64,000 nt of DNA from WHSW01 sp963781265 (lineage in GTDB: Bacteria; Actinomycetota; Thermoleophilia; Solirubrobacterales; 70-9), in the NCBI GenBank assembly GCA_963781265.1, contig CAWAFH010000011.1, forward strand, positions 62,001 to 126,000, in the 5' to 3' direction. Positions within the stretch are counted from its first letter, which is position 1, and every line of letters begins with the position of its first letter. The position numbers were made by a program, and so were the translations under genes. Below the pieces are notes generated by a model. It was given only the letters and a program-made list of their open reading frames with translations. It was not told the DNA's origin and searched no databases. Of this stretch, positions 46,082-53,167 are shown piece after piece.

Positions 46082-47088
46082 GCGCGACCGTCGAACGGCG
46101 ACCGTCGAACGGCGAGCGGCAAGCTCGCGAGCTGACCTACCTCGAAGCGATCAGCGACGGGCTGCGCGAGGAAATGCGCCGGGACGACACCGTGTTCTGC
46201 CTGGGCGAGGACATCGGCGCCTTCGGCGGGGCGTTCAAGGTCACCGACGGGTTCGTCGACGAGTTCGGGGCCGAGCGCGTGCTCGACACCCCGCTGGCGG
46301 AGAACGCGATCATCGGGACAGCGGTCGGAGCGGCGGTCGAGGGGCTGCGGCCCGTCTGCGAGATGCAGTTCGCCGACTTCATCTCCTGCGGGTTCGACCA
46401 GCTCGTCAACGTCGCCGCGAAGCTTCACTACCGCCAGGGAGTGGCCGCGCCGATGGTCGTCCGGCTGCCCTCGGGAGGCGGGTTCTCCGGCGGGCCGTTT
46501 CACTCCCAGAACCCGGAGGCCTGGTTCTTGCAGGCGCCGGGTCTGAAGGTGGTCGCGCCGGCGACCGCCGCCGACGCCAAGGGCCTGCTGGTCGCGGCGA
46601 TCCGCGATCCGAATCCGGTCTGCTACCTCGAGCACAAGGGCCTGTACCGCTACGTCAAGGGCGAGGTCCCCGAGGGCGACTACGAGGTCGAGCTCGGCAA
46701 GGCCCGCGTCGCGCGCGAGGGCGAGGAGATGACCGTGATCGCGTACGGATCGGCGGTTCACCTGGCGCTCGACGCCGCAGCGGCGCTCGACGAGTCGATC
46801 GAGGTGATCGACCTGCGCTCGCTCTGCCCGCTCGACACCGAGGCGATCCTGGCGAGCGCGCGCAAGACCGGCAAGGTGCTGGTCGCCCACGAGGCGACGC
46901 AATCGTGCGGCGTCGGAGCCGAGGTCGCCGCGCTGGTCGCGGCGGAGGCGTTCGAGGACCTCGACGCCCCGGTGCGCAGGCTGACCGCGGCCGACGTCCC
47001 GATCCCGTTCAGCCCGCCGCTCGAGCAGGCCGTCCTGCCCCAGCTCGACGACATGAAGGAGGCGTGCAGTGAACTCCTCAGCTACTAG
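46078..47088 (+). CDS. bkdB: 2-oxoacid dehydrogenase E1 beta subunit, set 2
   Basis: The 336-residue E1 beta has FCLGEDIGAFGGAFKVTDGFVDEFG, LDTPLAENAIIGTAVGAAVEGLRPV, MQFADFISCGFDQLVN and IDLRSLCPLDTEAIL. Residues 4-14 (TVERRPSNGER) are encoded by degenerate heptamer units at 46086-46120. Start is ATG 46078, overlapping the alpha stop. Its last 20 bases overlap the GTG start of E2. The catalytic His in the beta subunit region FHSQNPEAWFLQ is present. Confidence 0.9.
   Translation: MSATVERRPSNGERQARELTYLEAISDGLREEMRRDDTVFCLGEDIGAFGGAFKVTDGFVDEFGAERVLDTPLAENAIIGTAVGAAVEGLRPVCEMQFADFISCGFDQLVNVAAKLHYRQGVAAPMVVRLPSGGGFSGGPFHSQNPEAWFLQAPGLKVVAPATAADAKGLLVAAIRDPNPVCYLEHKGLYRYVKGEVPEGDYEVELGKARVAREGEEMTVIAYGSAVHLALDAAAALDESIEVIDLRSLCPLDTEAILASARKTGKVLVAHEATQSCGVGAEVAALVAAEAFEDLDAPVRRLTAADVPIPFSPPLEQAVLPQLDDMKEACSELLSY
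46086..46120 (+). repeat. Degenerate heptamer array at the start of E1 beta, 5 units
   Basis: GACCGTC-GAACGGC occurs twice in tandem, followed by one GAGCGGC unit (35 bp). The heptamer phase is kept although the units have diverged, and five units preserve neither a multiple of three nor a fold element, so it is a linker insertion. Confidence 0.65.
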
Positions 47089-48367
47089 TCCCTCAGCAGA
47101 CCCGGCCGCCCCCGGACGCGAAGCGGAGGAGGCGGGCGGAACGTTCGAGGTTCTGATGCCCAAGATGGGGATCTCGGTCTCCGAGGGGACGATCGTCGAG
47201 TGGCGCAAGCAGCCGGGCGACCGGATCGAGGCCGACGAGACGATCGCCGACGTGACCACCGACAAGATCGACGTCGAGATTCCCTCGCCGGCCGGCGGCA
47301 TCGTGGCGCGGCTGGTCGTCGAGGCGGGCGAGAGCGTCGAGGTCGGAGCGGTGATCGCGGAGATCGACACGGGCGCCAGCGCCCCGGACGACTCCCGAGA
47401 GCCCGGCCCGCCGACCGCCGAGCGCCCCCCGCACGTCGAGGCGGAGGCCGACCGGTCGGGCTTCTACTCGCCGGTCGTGCGGCGGATCGCCGACAAGCAC
47501 GGGATCGACCTCGCGCGGGTCGAGGGAAGCGGGATCGGCGGGCGGGTCCGAAAGCGCGACGTCCTGGCGCACGTGCAGACCGGGAACGGGAACGGCACGG
47601 CCGAGAAGCGCCAACCGGTCCTGCACACGGAGTCCCCGTACCGCCCCGACCCGCCGCCCGAGCCGACGTCGAGCGGCGAGCGGCGCGAGCCGATGACGGT
47701 CATGCGCCAGGCGATCGCGCGGCACATGGTCGCAAGTCGCCAGACGGCGGCGCATTGCACGACGATCGTCGAGGTCGACATGTCGCGGGTGGCGCGCCGG
47801 CGCGCCGAGCTGAAGCCGGCGATGGCTCGCAAAGGCGTCGGGCTCACCTACCTCGCGTTCGTCGCGGTGGCGACGGTCGAGGCGCTCGAGCGCCATCCGG
47901 TGCTGAACGCGTCGGTCGACGGCGATGAGCTCGTCTACCACGACGACGTCAACCTCGGGATCGCGGTCGCGCTCGACGAGGGCCTGATCGTCCCGGTCAT
48001 CGCTCGCGCCCAGCGGCTCAGCCTCGAGGGCATGGCGGCGGCGATCGCCGACGTCGCCGAGCGGGCGAGGACAAAGCGGCTCGAGCCCGATGAGGTTCAC
48101 GGCGGCACGTTCACGATCACCAACCCCGGGCAGTTCGGGGCGGTGCTCGCGACGCCGATCATCAACCAGCCGCAGGTGGCGATCCTCGACCTCGAGGCGA
48201 TCGTCAAGCGGCCGGTCGTGGTCTCCGACGAGGCCGGGGATTCGATCGCGATCCGCCCGATGACCTACCTGCCCATGTCGTGGGATCACCGCGCCCTCGA
48301 CGGCGCCGAGGCGGCGAAGTTCCTCGGCCGGGTGAAGGCGCGGCTCGAGGGCTGGGAGGTCGAGTGA
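47069..48367 (+). CDS. bkdC: 2-oxoacid dehydrogenase E2 (dihydrolipoyl acyltransferase), set 2
   Basis: The 432-residue E2 has a lipoyl domain (FEVLMPKMGISVSEGTIVEW; TTDKIDVEI with the lipoyl Lys near residue 65), a linker, a subunit-binding domain (SPVVRRIADKHGIDLARVEGSGIGGRV), and the acyltransferase core (MTVMRQAIARHMVASRQ ... DVNLGIAVALDEGLIVPVI) with WDHRALDGAEAAKF at the end (His-Asp catalytic pair). Residues 12-23 (PAAPGREAEEAGG) come from the hairpin repeat at 47102-47139, and two heptamer units lie at 47671-47684 in the linker. GTG 47069 overlaps E1 beta. One intact reading frame, unlike the first E2. Confidence 0.92.
   Translation: MNSSATSPSADPAAPGREAEEAGGTFEVLMPKMGISVSEGTIVEWRKQPGDRIEADETIADVTTDKIDVEIPSPAGGIVARLVVEAGESVEVGAVIAEIDTGASAPDDSREPGPPTAERPPHVEAEADRSGFYSPVVRRIADKHGIDLARVEGSGIGGRVRKRDVLAHVQTGNGNGTAEKRQPVLHTESPYRPDPPPEPTSSGERREPMTVMRQAIARHMVASRQTAAHCTTIVEVDMSRVARRRAELKPAMARKGVGLTYLAFVAVATVEALERHPVLNASVDGDELVYHDDVNLGIAVALDEGLIVPVIARAQRLSLEGMAAAIADVAERARTKRLEPDEVHGGTFTITNPGQFGAVLATPIINQPQVAILDLEAIVKRPVVVSDEAGDSIAIRPMTYLPMSWDHRALDGAEAAKFLGRVKARLEGWEVE
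47102..47139 (+). repeat. Hairpin repeat with conserved 20-nt loop, copy 3, inside the second E2 gene
   Basis: Loop CCCGGACGCGAAGCGGAGGA (47111-47130) is flanked by CCCGGCCGCC and GGCGGGCGG: five pairs, a mismatch, then three pairs. It lies just upstream of the lipoyl domain codons, matching the position of copy 2 relative to the first E2. Confidence 0.75.
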
Positions 48368-49467
48368 TGGCGATCGCCACCCCGGCGCACACCAACGGGC
48401 ACGCGACCGTCGCCCCGCCCCAGATCCCGCCGGTGGCGCTCGACCACGAGCAGCTCGTCGTCCGCCGCGGCGAGCGCTCGGGCCTCTATTGCGTGGTCGC
48501 CGTCCACTCGACGGCGCTCGGCCCGGCGCTCGGCGGCCTGCGGATCTGGCACTACCCGGCCAGCGCCGACGCGGTTCGCGATGCGATGCGGCTGGCGGCG
48601 GGAATGACCCTCAAGGCCGCCGCCGCCGGGCTCGCGCTCGGCGGCGGCAAGGGCGTGATCTGCGCGCCACCCGGCGGGCTCACCGGCGAGCCGCGCCGCG
48701 CGGCGCTGCTGGATTTCGGCGACCTGGTCGAGTCGCTCGGCGGCCGCTACATCACCGCCGAGGACGTCGGCGCCTCACCGGACGACCTGGTCACCCTGAG
48801 CGAGCGCACCGACCACGTCACCGGGCTGCCCGCCGAGCGCGGCGGGTCGGGCGACCCCAGCCCGTTCACGGCGATCGGGGTCGAGGCGGCGATCCGGGCC
48901 TGCGCCGCCGAGCGGTTCGGCAGCCCCGGGCTCGCCGGGCGCACGGTCTGCATCGTCGGGCTCGGCCATGTCGGGGCGGGACTCGCGCGGCGCCTCGCGG
49001 ACGCCGGCTGTGAGCTGTTGCTGAGCGACATCGACCCGGGCAAGCGGGCGCTCACCGAGGTGCTCGGCGGGACCTGGCGCGACCCGGGCGACGCGATCCT
49101 CGCCGAGTGCGACGTGCTCGCGCCGTGCGCGCTCGGCGGTGCGATCGACGCCGCGAACGTGGGTGAACTGCGCTGCGAGATCGTCTGCGGGTCGGCCAAC
49201 AACCAGCTCGCCGATGACGCACTCGCGGGCGTCCTCGCCGACCGGGGAATCCTGTACGCGCCCGACTTCGTCGCCAATGCAGGTGGGCTGATCCACGTGT
49301 TCATGGAGGTGGACGGCTACTCCGAGGAGCGCGCGGTCGAACTGGCGCTCGGCATCGAGCAAACCGTCGCGCGAATCCTCGCGATCGCCCGCGAGCGGGA
49401 CGCCGCGCCGCTGACCGCCGCTCGCGAGCTCGCCGGCGAGCGGCTCGGCGCGGCTCTGCGAAACTGA
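48367..49467 (+). CDS. Leucine/branched-chain amino acid dehydrogenase
   Basis: The 366-residue Glu/Leu/Phe/Val dehydrogenase has ALGPALGGLRIW, the catalytic-Lys region GLALGGGKGVI, YITAEDVGASPDDL, the dinucleotide motif GLGHVGAGLARRL and GSANNQLADD ... YAPDFVANAGGLIHV. It deaminates leucine, valine or isoleucine to the 2-oxoacids used by the complex encoded directly upstream. ATG 48367 overlaps the E2 stop (TGATG). Gene order E1a-E1b-E2-LeuDH is strong support for a branched-chain amino acid catabolic operon. Specificity between Leu and Val is not determined. Confidence 0.88.
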   Translation: MAIATPAHTNGHATVAPPQIPPVALDHEQLVVRRGERSGLYCVVAVHSTALGPALGGLRIWHYPASADAVRDAMRLAAGMTLKAAAAGLALGGGKGVICAPPGGLTGEPRRAALLDFGDLVESLGGRYITAEDVGASPDDLVTLSERTDHVTGLPAERGGSGDPSPFTAIGVEAAIRACAAERFGSPGLAGRTVCIVGLGHVGAGLARRLADAGCELLLSDIDPGKRALTEVLGGTWRDPGDAILAECDVLAPCALGGAIDAANVGELRCEIVCGSANNQLADDALAGVLADRGILYAPDFVANAGGLIHVFMEVDGYSEERAVELALGIEQTVARILAIARERDAAPLTAARELAGERLGAALRN

Positions 49468-49471
49468 ATCG

Positions 49472-50194
49472 ATGGACACGCTTTCGGTCGCCCGGCTCGG
49501 CCTCGTCCCCTATTCGGAGGGCGCGCGGGTCCAGGCCGAGCTCGAGCGGGCTCGGCTCGCGGGCGAGGTCGGGGACCTCGTGCTGATGCTCGAGCACCCG
49601 CCCGTCTACACGAAGGGTCGCCGCTCGGCGGCCGAGGAGCTGCCGATGGGCGAGGACTGGTACCGGATGCAGGGGATCGAGGTCGCCACCGCCGACCGCG
49701 GCGGCCAGGTCACCTACCACGGCCCCGGCCAGCTGGTCGCCTACCCGATCATGAGCCTGCGGTCGCTGGCCCGCCCCGACGACGTGCACTGGTTCGTACG
49801 CTCGATGGAGACGGCGATGATCGCGGCGATCGGCGACTTCGGAGTCGAGGCCGGGACGCTCGACCGGTTGACCGGGGTCTGGGTCGGCGACGAGCCGCCG
49901 CCCGGCGGGGACGCGCGCAAGATCGGCTCGATCGGCATCCACGTCCGCAAGGGGGTCACCACCCACGGCCTCGCGGTCAACGTCGCCAACGACCTGCAGC
50001 CGTTCGAGTGGGTGGTCCCGTGCGGGATCGAGGCGTGCCGGATGACCTCGCTGACTCGCGAGCTCGGCGCCGAGCAGTCGGTCGGCGAGTTTGCGAGCGC
50101 GCTCGCCGCGCGGCTCGGCGAGGCTTACGAGCGCGAGCCCGTGGAGACCCCGGCGGCGGAGCTGCTCGGGTCACTAAGTTTGAGCGCGAGATGA
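49472..50194 (+). CDS. lipB: Octanoyltransferase LipB
   Basis: LipB transfers octanoate from ACP to the lipoyl domains. The 240-residue protein has LVLMLEHPPVYTKGRRS, RGGQVTYHGPGQLVAYPI, the KIGSIGIHVRKGVTTHGLAVNV region with the conserved Lys, and IVPCGIEA-like WVVPCGIEACRMTSL containing the active-site Cys. ATG 49472 is 4 bp after leucine dehydrogenase; the stop overlaps lipA (ATGA). Together with lipA it supplies the cofactor for the E2 proteins upstream. Confidence 0.94.
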   Translation: MDTLSVARLGLVPYSEGARVQAELERARLAGEVGDLVLMLEHPPVYTKGRRSAAEELPMGEDWYRMQGIEVATADRGGQVTYHGPGQLVAYPIMSLRSLARPDDVHWFVRSMETAMIAAIGDFGVEAGTLDRLTGVWVGDEPPPGGDARKIGSIGIHVRKGVTTHGLAVNVANDLQPFEWVVPCGIEACRMTSLTRELGAEQSVGEFASALAARLGEAYEREPVETPAAELLGSLSLSAR

Positions 50195-51138
50195 GCGATA
50201 CGGCCCAGCGCATCCACGTCACCCGGTCGCGCGCCAACCCCGGCGGCGCCAGCGGGATCGAGGGCCGCCCGTTCCGCGAGCGCAAGCCACCGTGGCTGAA
50301 GGTCCCGGCGCCCGGCGGCGCGACCTACCGGCGGCTGAAGAAGTCGATCGAAGCCGACAACCTGCACACCGTCTGCGAGGAGGCGAACTGCCCCAACGTC
50401 GGCGAGTGCTGGGAGCGCGGCACCGCGACGTTCATGATCCTCGGCGACGTCTGCACCCGGCGCTGCGGCTTCTGCAACGTGCAGACCGGGGTGCCGACCT
50501 GGCACGACCCGCTCGAGCCGCTCCGCGTCGCCACCCAGGTGAAGAAGATGGGGCTGCGCCACGCCGTCGTCACCTCGGTCGATCGCGACGACCTGCCGGA
50601 CTACGGCGCCTCGGCGTTCGTGGGCGTGATCCGTTCGATCCGCATGATGGCCCCGGACTGCAAGGTCGAGATCCTCACCCCCGATTTCCGCGGCCAGGAG
50701 ATGCCCCTCGCGAAGGTGGTCCACGAGCGGCCCGACGTCTTCAACCACAACGTCGAGACGGTCCCGCGCCTGTACCCGCGCGCGCGGCGCGGCTCGGACT
50801 TCCTGCGCTCATGCCGGGTCCTCCGGCTCGCCAAGGAGATGGGCGGCGACCGGGTGCTGACCAAGTCCGGCCTGATGGTCGGCCTGGGTGAGGACTTCGA
50901 CGAGATGGTCGACACGTTCCGGACCCTGCGCGAGCACCGGGTGCAGATCCTCACGGTCGGCCAGTACCTGCGCCCGACCGAGAAGCACCTGCCGGTCGTG
51001 CGCTACTGGGAGCCGGCCGAGTTCGACCGCCTGCGCGACGCCGCCTACGAGCTCGGCTTCGAGTCGGTCGCCGCCGGCCCGCTCGTGCGCAGCTCCTACC
51101 ACGCGGACGAGGCGGCCGCCCAGGCCGCCGCCGCCTGA
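50191..51138 (+). CDS. lipA: Lipoyl synthase LipA
   Basis: LipA inserts two sulfurs into octanoyl-protein by radical SAM chemistry. The 315-residue protein has the auxiliary-cluster cysteines in CEEANCPNVGECW (C-x4-C-x5-C), the radical-SAM motif CTRRCGFCNVQTG (C-x3-C-x2-C), and the family's conserved HAVVTSVDRDDLPDYGA and VRSSYHADE closing Ser. ATG 50191 overlaps the lipB stop. Intact. It closes the lipoate-dependent region of the window. Confidence 0.96.
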   Translation: MSDTAQRIHVTRSRANPGGASGIEGRPFRERKPPWLKVPAPGGATYRRLKKSIEADNLHTVCEEANCPNVGECWERGTATFMILGDVCTRRCGFCNVQTGVPTWHDPLEPLRVATQVKKMGLRHAVVTSVDRDDLPDYGASAFVGVIRSIRMMAPDCKVEILTPDFRGQEMPLAKVVHERPDVFNHNVETVPRLYPRARRGSDFLRSCRVLRLAKEMGGDRVLTKSGLMVGLGEDFDEMVDTFRTLREHRVQILTVGQYLRPTEKHLPVVRYWEPAEFDRLRDAAYELGFESVAAGPLVRSSYHADEAAAQAAAA

Positions 51139-51146
51139 CGCTCCAC

Positions 51147-51362
51147 TCAGCCCACGGAGCGCCGCAGCGCCGCGGGACGGCGCGCGGTCTCCTTCCCCGA
51201 CGCCGCGCTGCGCACGACGTAGCGGGGATCGGCGGCCGACGCGGCCACCACCCGTCCGGCGATCTCGGTCCGCTTCGTCAGCCGCCGGCGAACGGTCCCC
51301 TTCACCGTGACGCCGCGAAAGCTCCACTCGACGCGATCCCCGCGCTTGAACTCCTGTGCCAT
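51147..51362 (-). CDS. DUF2945-like (TUDOR-type) small protein
   Basis: The 71-residue basic protein has the pattern FKRGDRVEWSFRGVTVKGTVRRRLT and ADPRYVVRSAASGKETARRPAALR, as in DUF2945 proteins that carry a small SH3/Tudor-like barrel. ATG 51362, converging on lipA with an 8-bp gap. It is a common small conserved protein of unknown role, possibly nucleic-acid binding. Confidence 0.8.
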   Translation of the reverse strand: MAQEFKRGDRVEWSFRGVTVKGTVRRRLTKRTEIAGRVVAASAADPRYVVRSAASGKETARRPAALRRSVG

Positions 51363-51460
51363 GACGCTCCTTCTCCGGTTTCCAAAGGGCCAACCCCGGA
51401 GGGCCGCGCGGCGCCCTCCCGGACGAGACGGCGGGAGGGGCGAACTACTCTTCCCCAACC

Positions 51461-52063
51461 TTGTTCCCGCTCAAGGACAACGTGCCCTCGGTTCGCCCGC
51501 CGCTGGCGACGATCGCGCTGATCGTCGCCTCGGTGGTCCTCTGGGCGCTCGACTGGAGCCCCGACCTGACCGAGACCTGGTGGCCGCTGGCGGCGCTCGC
51601 CTCGCTGTTCGTCGGCGGCGGCTTCGTCGAGCTGATCGTCGACATGCTCTTCCTGTGGCTGTTCGCGAAGACGCTCGAGGACACGCTGGGCCGGCCGCGC
51701 TTCCTGGCGCTGTTCGCGCTCGGCGGGATCGCGGCGGCCGCCGGACAGGCGCTCGCCGATCCTGACCTCGCCGCCCCGACGGTCGGCGTCGCCGGTTCGA
51801 TCGCAGCGCTGATCGGCGCCTACGCGCTGCTCTACCCGCGGGCCGGGATTCTCTGCTGGGTGCTGATCCCGTTCTTCGTCACGTTCGTCGAGATCCCGGC
51901 GCTGGTCCTCGCCGGCGTTTGGCTCGTCGCACAGGCGCTGCCCCTGCTCGGCCAGCCGCCGTTCGCGGCGCTCGCGGCCGGGGTCGTGTTCGGCCTGCTC
52001 GTCGCCCGCCCGCTCACCCATGGACGGGAACTGATCGCCGACCGCTCGCAGCCGGGGTATTAG
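51461..52063 (+). CDS. Rhomboid-like membrane protein lacking catalytic residues
   Basis: The 200-residue protein starts FPLKDNVPSVRPP, the typical rhomboid N-terminal segment, followed by about six membrane helices. The catalytic GxSG loop is GVAGSIAALIGAY: Ala replaces the nucleophile serine. The catalytic His of the last helix is not seen (GLLVARPLTHG). It is therefore probably a pseudoprotease of the rhomboid superfamily. The start is TTG 51461; the upstream 98 bp is intergenic, shared with the divergent DUF2945 gene. Confidence 0.75.
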   Translation: MFPLKDNVPSVRPPLATIALIVASVVLWALDWSPDLTETWWPLAALASLFVGGGFVELIVDMLFLWLFAKTLEDTLGRPRFLALFALGGIAAAAGQALADPDLAAPTVGVAGSIAALIGAYALLYPRAGILCWVLIPFFVTFVEIPALVLAGVWLVAQALPLLGQPPFAALAAGVVFGLLVARPLTHGRELIADRSQPGY

Positions 52064-52066
52064 GCC

Positions 52067-52246
52067 GTGGACCCGGGCCTCCGAGCCGCGCTTCTGATCG
52101 GCGGCCTGATCTTCGTCGGCCTGTTCGCCGCGATGACCGTCTCAGTGGTGCTCGAGGACGGCGTCGACGTGCTCACGGTGACCGCGACGGTGATCGTCGT
52201 GCTACTGGCGCTTCCGCTGATCGGCGCGCTTCGCGACCGCCGCTGA
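52067..52246 (+). CDS. Small two-span membrane protein
   Basis: A 59-codon frame starting GTG 52067, 3 bp after the rhomboid-like gene and ending TGA 52246. Two hydrophobic segments (residues about 8-26 and 37-53) are joined by an acidic loop (LEDGVDV), with basic ends (LRDRR). Cotranscription with the rhomboid-like gene and clean frame statistics support it. No family recognised. Confidence 0.55.
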   Translation: MDPGLRAALLIGGLIFVGLFAAMTVSVVLEDGVDVLTVTATVIVVLLALPLIGALRDRR

Positions 52247-52255
52247 GCGCCGGGC

Positions 52256-52708
52256 CTAACGTCCCGCCGGGCGGCGACGTCGCCACCTGAGCTCGGAGCT
52301 CGCCGGGCCGCCGGTGGTCTCGACGTCCTGCGTGCGAAGCACGAGTTCGTCGCCGTCGAGGACGTACTCGCGGCGTTTGTCCATCCCCGGCTGGTCCGGG
52401 TGGACCGCGAGCTCGACATGGTGGATGACCACGCCTGGCGCCGGCAGCGAGAACGTCCCGCAGTACGCGTTGTAGGTCGCGTACGCCGCCGCGCGCTCGC
52501 CCGTGGTGCCGGCGGTCCATTCGCGCGACCCGAAGCGAGCGCGCCCGGAGTGCTGGATCTGCACGGCCATGCGCCCGCCGGCCAGGTAGATCAGCTCCCC
52601 GCGCGGCGACCCGCCACCGTGCTCGACCCGCTTGCCGTCAGCGTCGATCCCGGTCCAGGCGACCAGGGTCCACTCGCCCAGCAGGCTTTCGACGGCTGCA
52701 GCGTCCAC
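52256..52708 (-). CDS. Lipocalin-like domain protein
   Basis: The 150-residue protein has LLGEWTLVAWTGIDADGKRVEH, LIYLAGGRMAVQIQHSGR, TYNAYCGTFSL and VIHHVELAVHPDQPGMDKRREYVLDGDELVLR, the pattern of the bacterial lipocalin-like family (beta barrel, small ligand binding). ATG 52708, 4 bp after the upstream GFA gene on the same strand. Ligand unknown. Confidence 0.78.
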   Translation of the reverse strand: MDAAAVESLLGEWTLVAWTGIDADGKRVEHGGGSPRGELIYLAGGRMAVQIQHSGRARFGSREWTAGTTGERAAAYATYNAYCGTFSLPAPGVVIHHVELAVHPDQPGMDKRREYVLDGDELVLRTQDVETTGGPASSELRWRRRRPAGR

Positions 52709-52712
52709 GGCG

Positions 52713-53132
52713 CTAGCCGTGCGGCGAGCCCTCGAAGCGCTCGAGACCGTCGTCGGGGATCGGCTCCCAGGCCGCAGCGTTCGCGACGAAGCTCCGCTTG
52801 CTCGGGCGGACGCCGGGGTCGCCCTCGAAGGCGCTCATCCGGATCGCCATCTGCGCAGGATCGTCCGGGTTGCGGCTGAACAGGTGCGCCCCGCATTCGC
52901 TGCAGAACGCCTTCTCGAAGCCGCCGTCGGGATGGCGCCAGGTCTTGACCAGCTCGGCGCCGTCGAGCAGCTCGAACCCGGACCCGTCGATCTGCGCTTG
53001 AGCCGAGGCCGCGGTCCCGGTGCGGCGCTGGCAGCGGGTGCAGTGGCAGTAGGTCGCGCGGGTGGCCGGCGCGGCGATCCGGAAGCGGATCGCGCCGCAC
53101 AGACAGCGACCGGTGAGCGCCGGCTCGGACAC
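52713..53132 (-). CDS. GFA-family zinc protein (Mss4-like fold)
   Basis: The 139-residue protein has the zinc-binding residues of the GFA/CENP-V domain: GRCLCGAIRF, CHCTRCQRRTG and FCSECGAHLFSR. Members bind zinc and some act on glutathione adducts; the activity here is unknown. ATG 53132, divergent from the sulfatase gene with a 35-bp gap, and upstream of the lipocalin-like gene. Confidence 0.85.
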   Translation of the reverse strand: MSEPALTGRCLCGAIRFRIAAPATRATYCHCTRCQRRTGTAASAQAQIDGSGFELLDGAELVKTWRHPDGGFEKAFCSECGAHLFSRNPDDPAQMAIRMSAFEGDPGVRPSKRSFVANAAAWEPIPDDGLERFEGSPHG

Positions 53133-53167
53133 GGGCCCGAGGCTATACGTGAAAGGATCGCGGCGCC

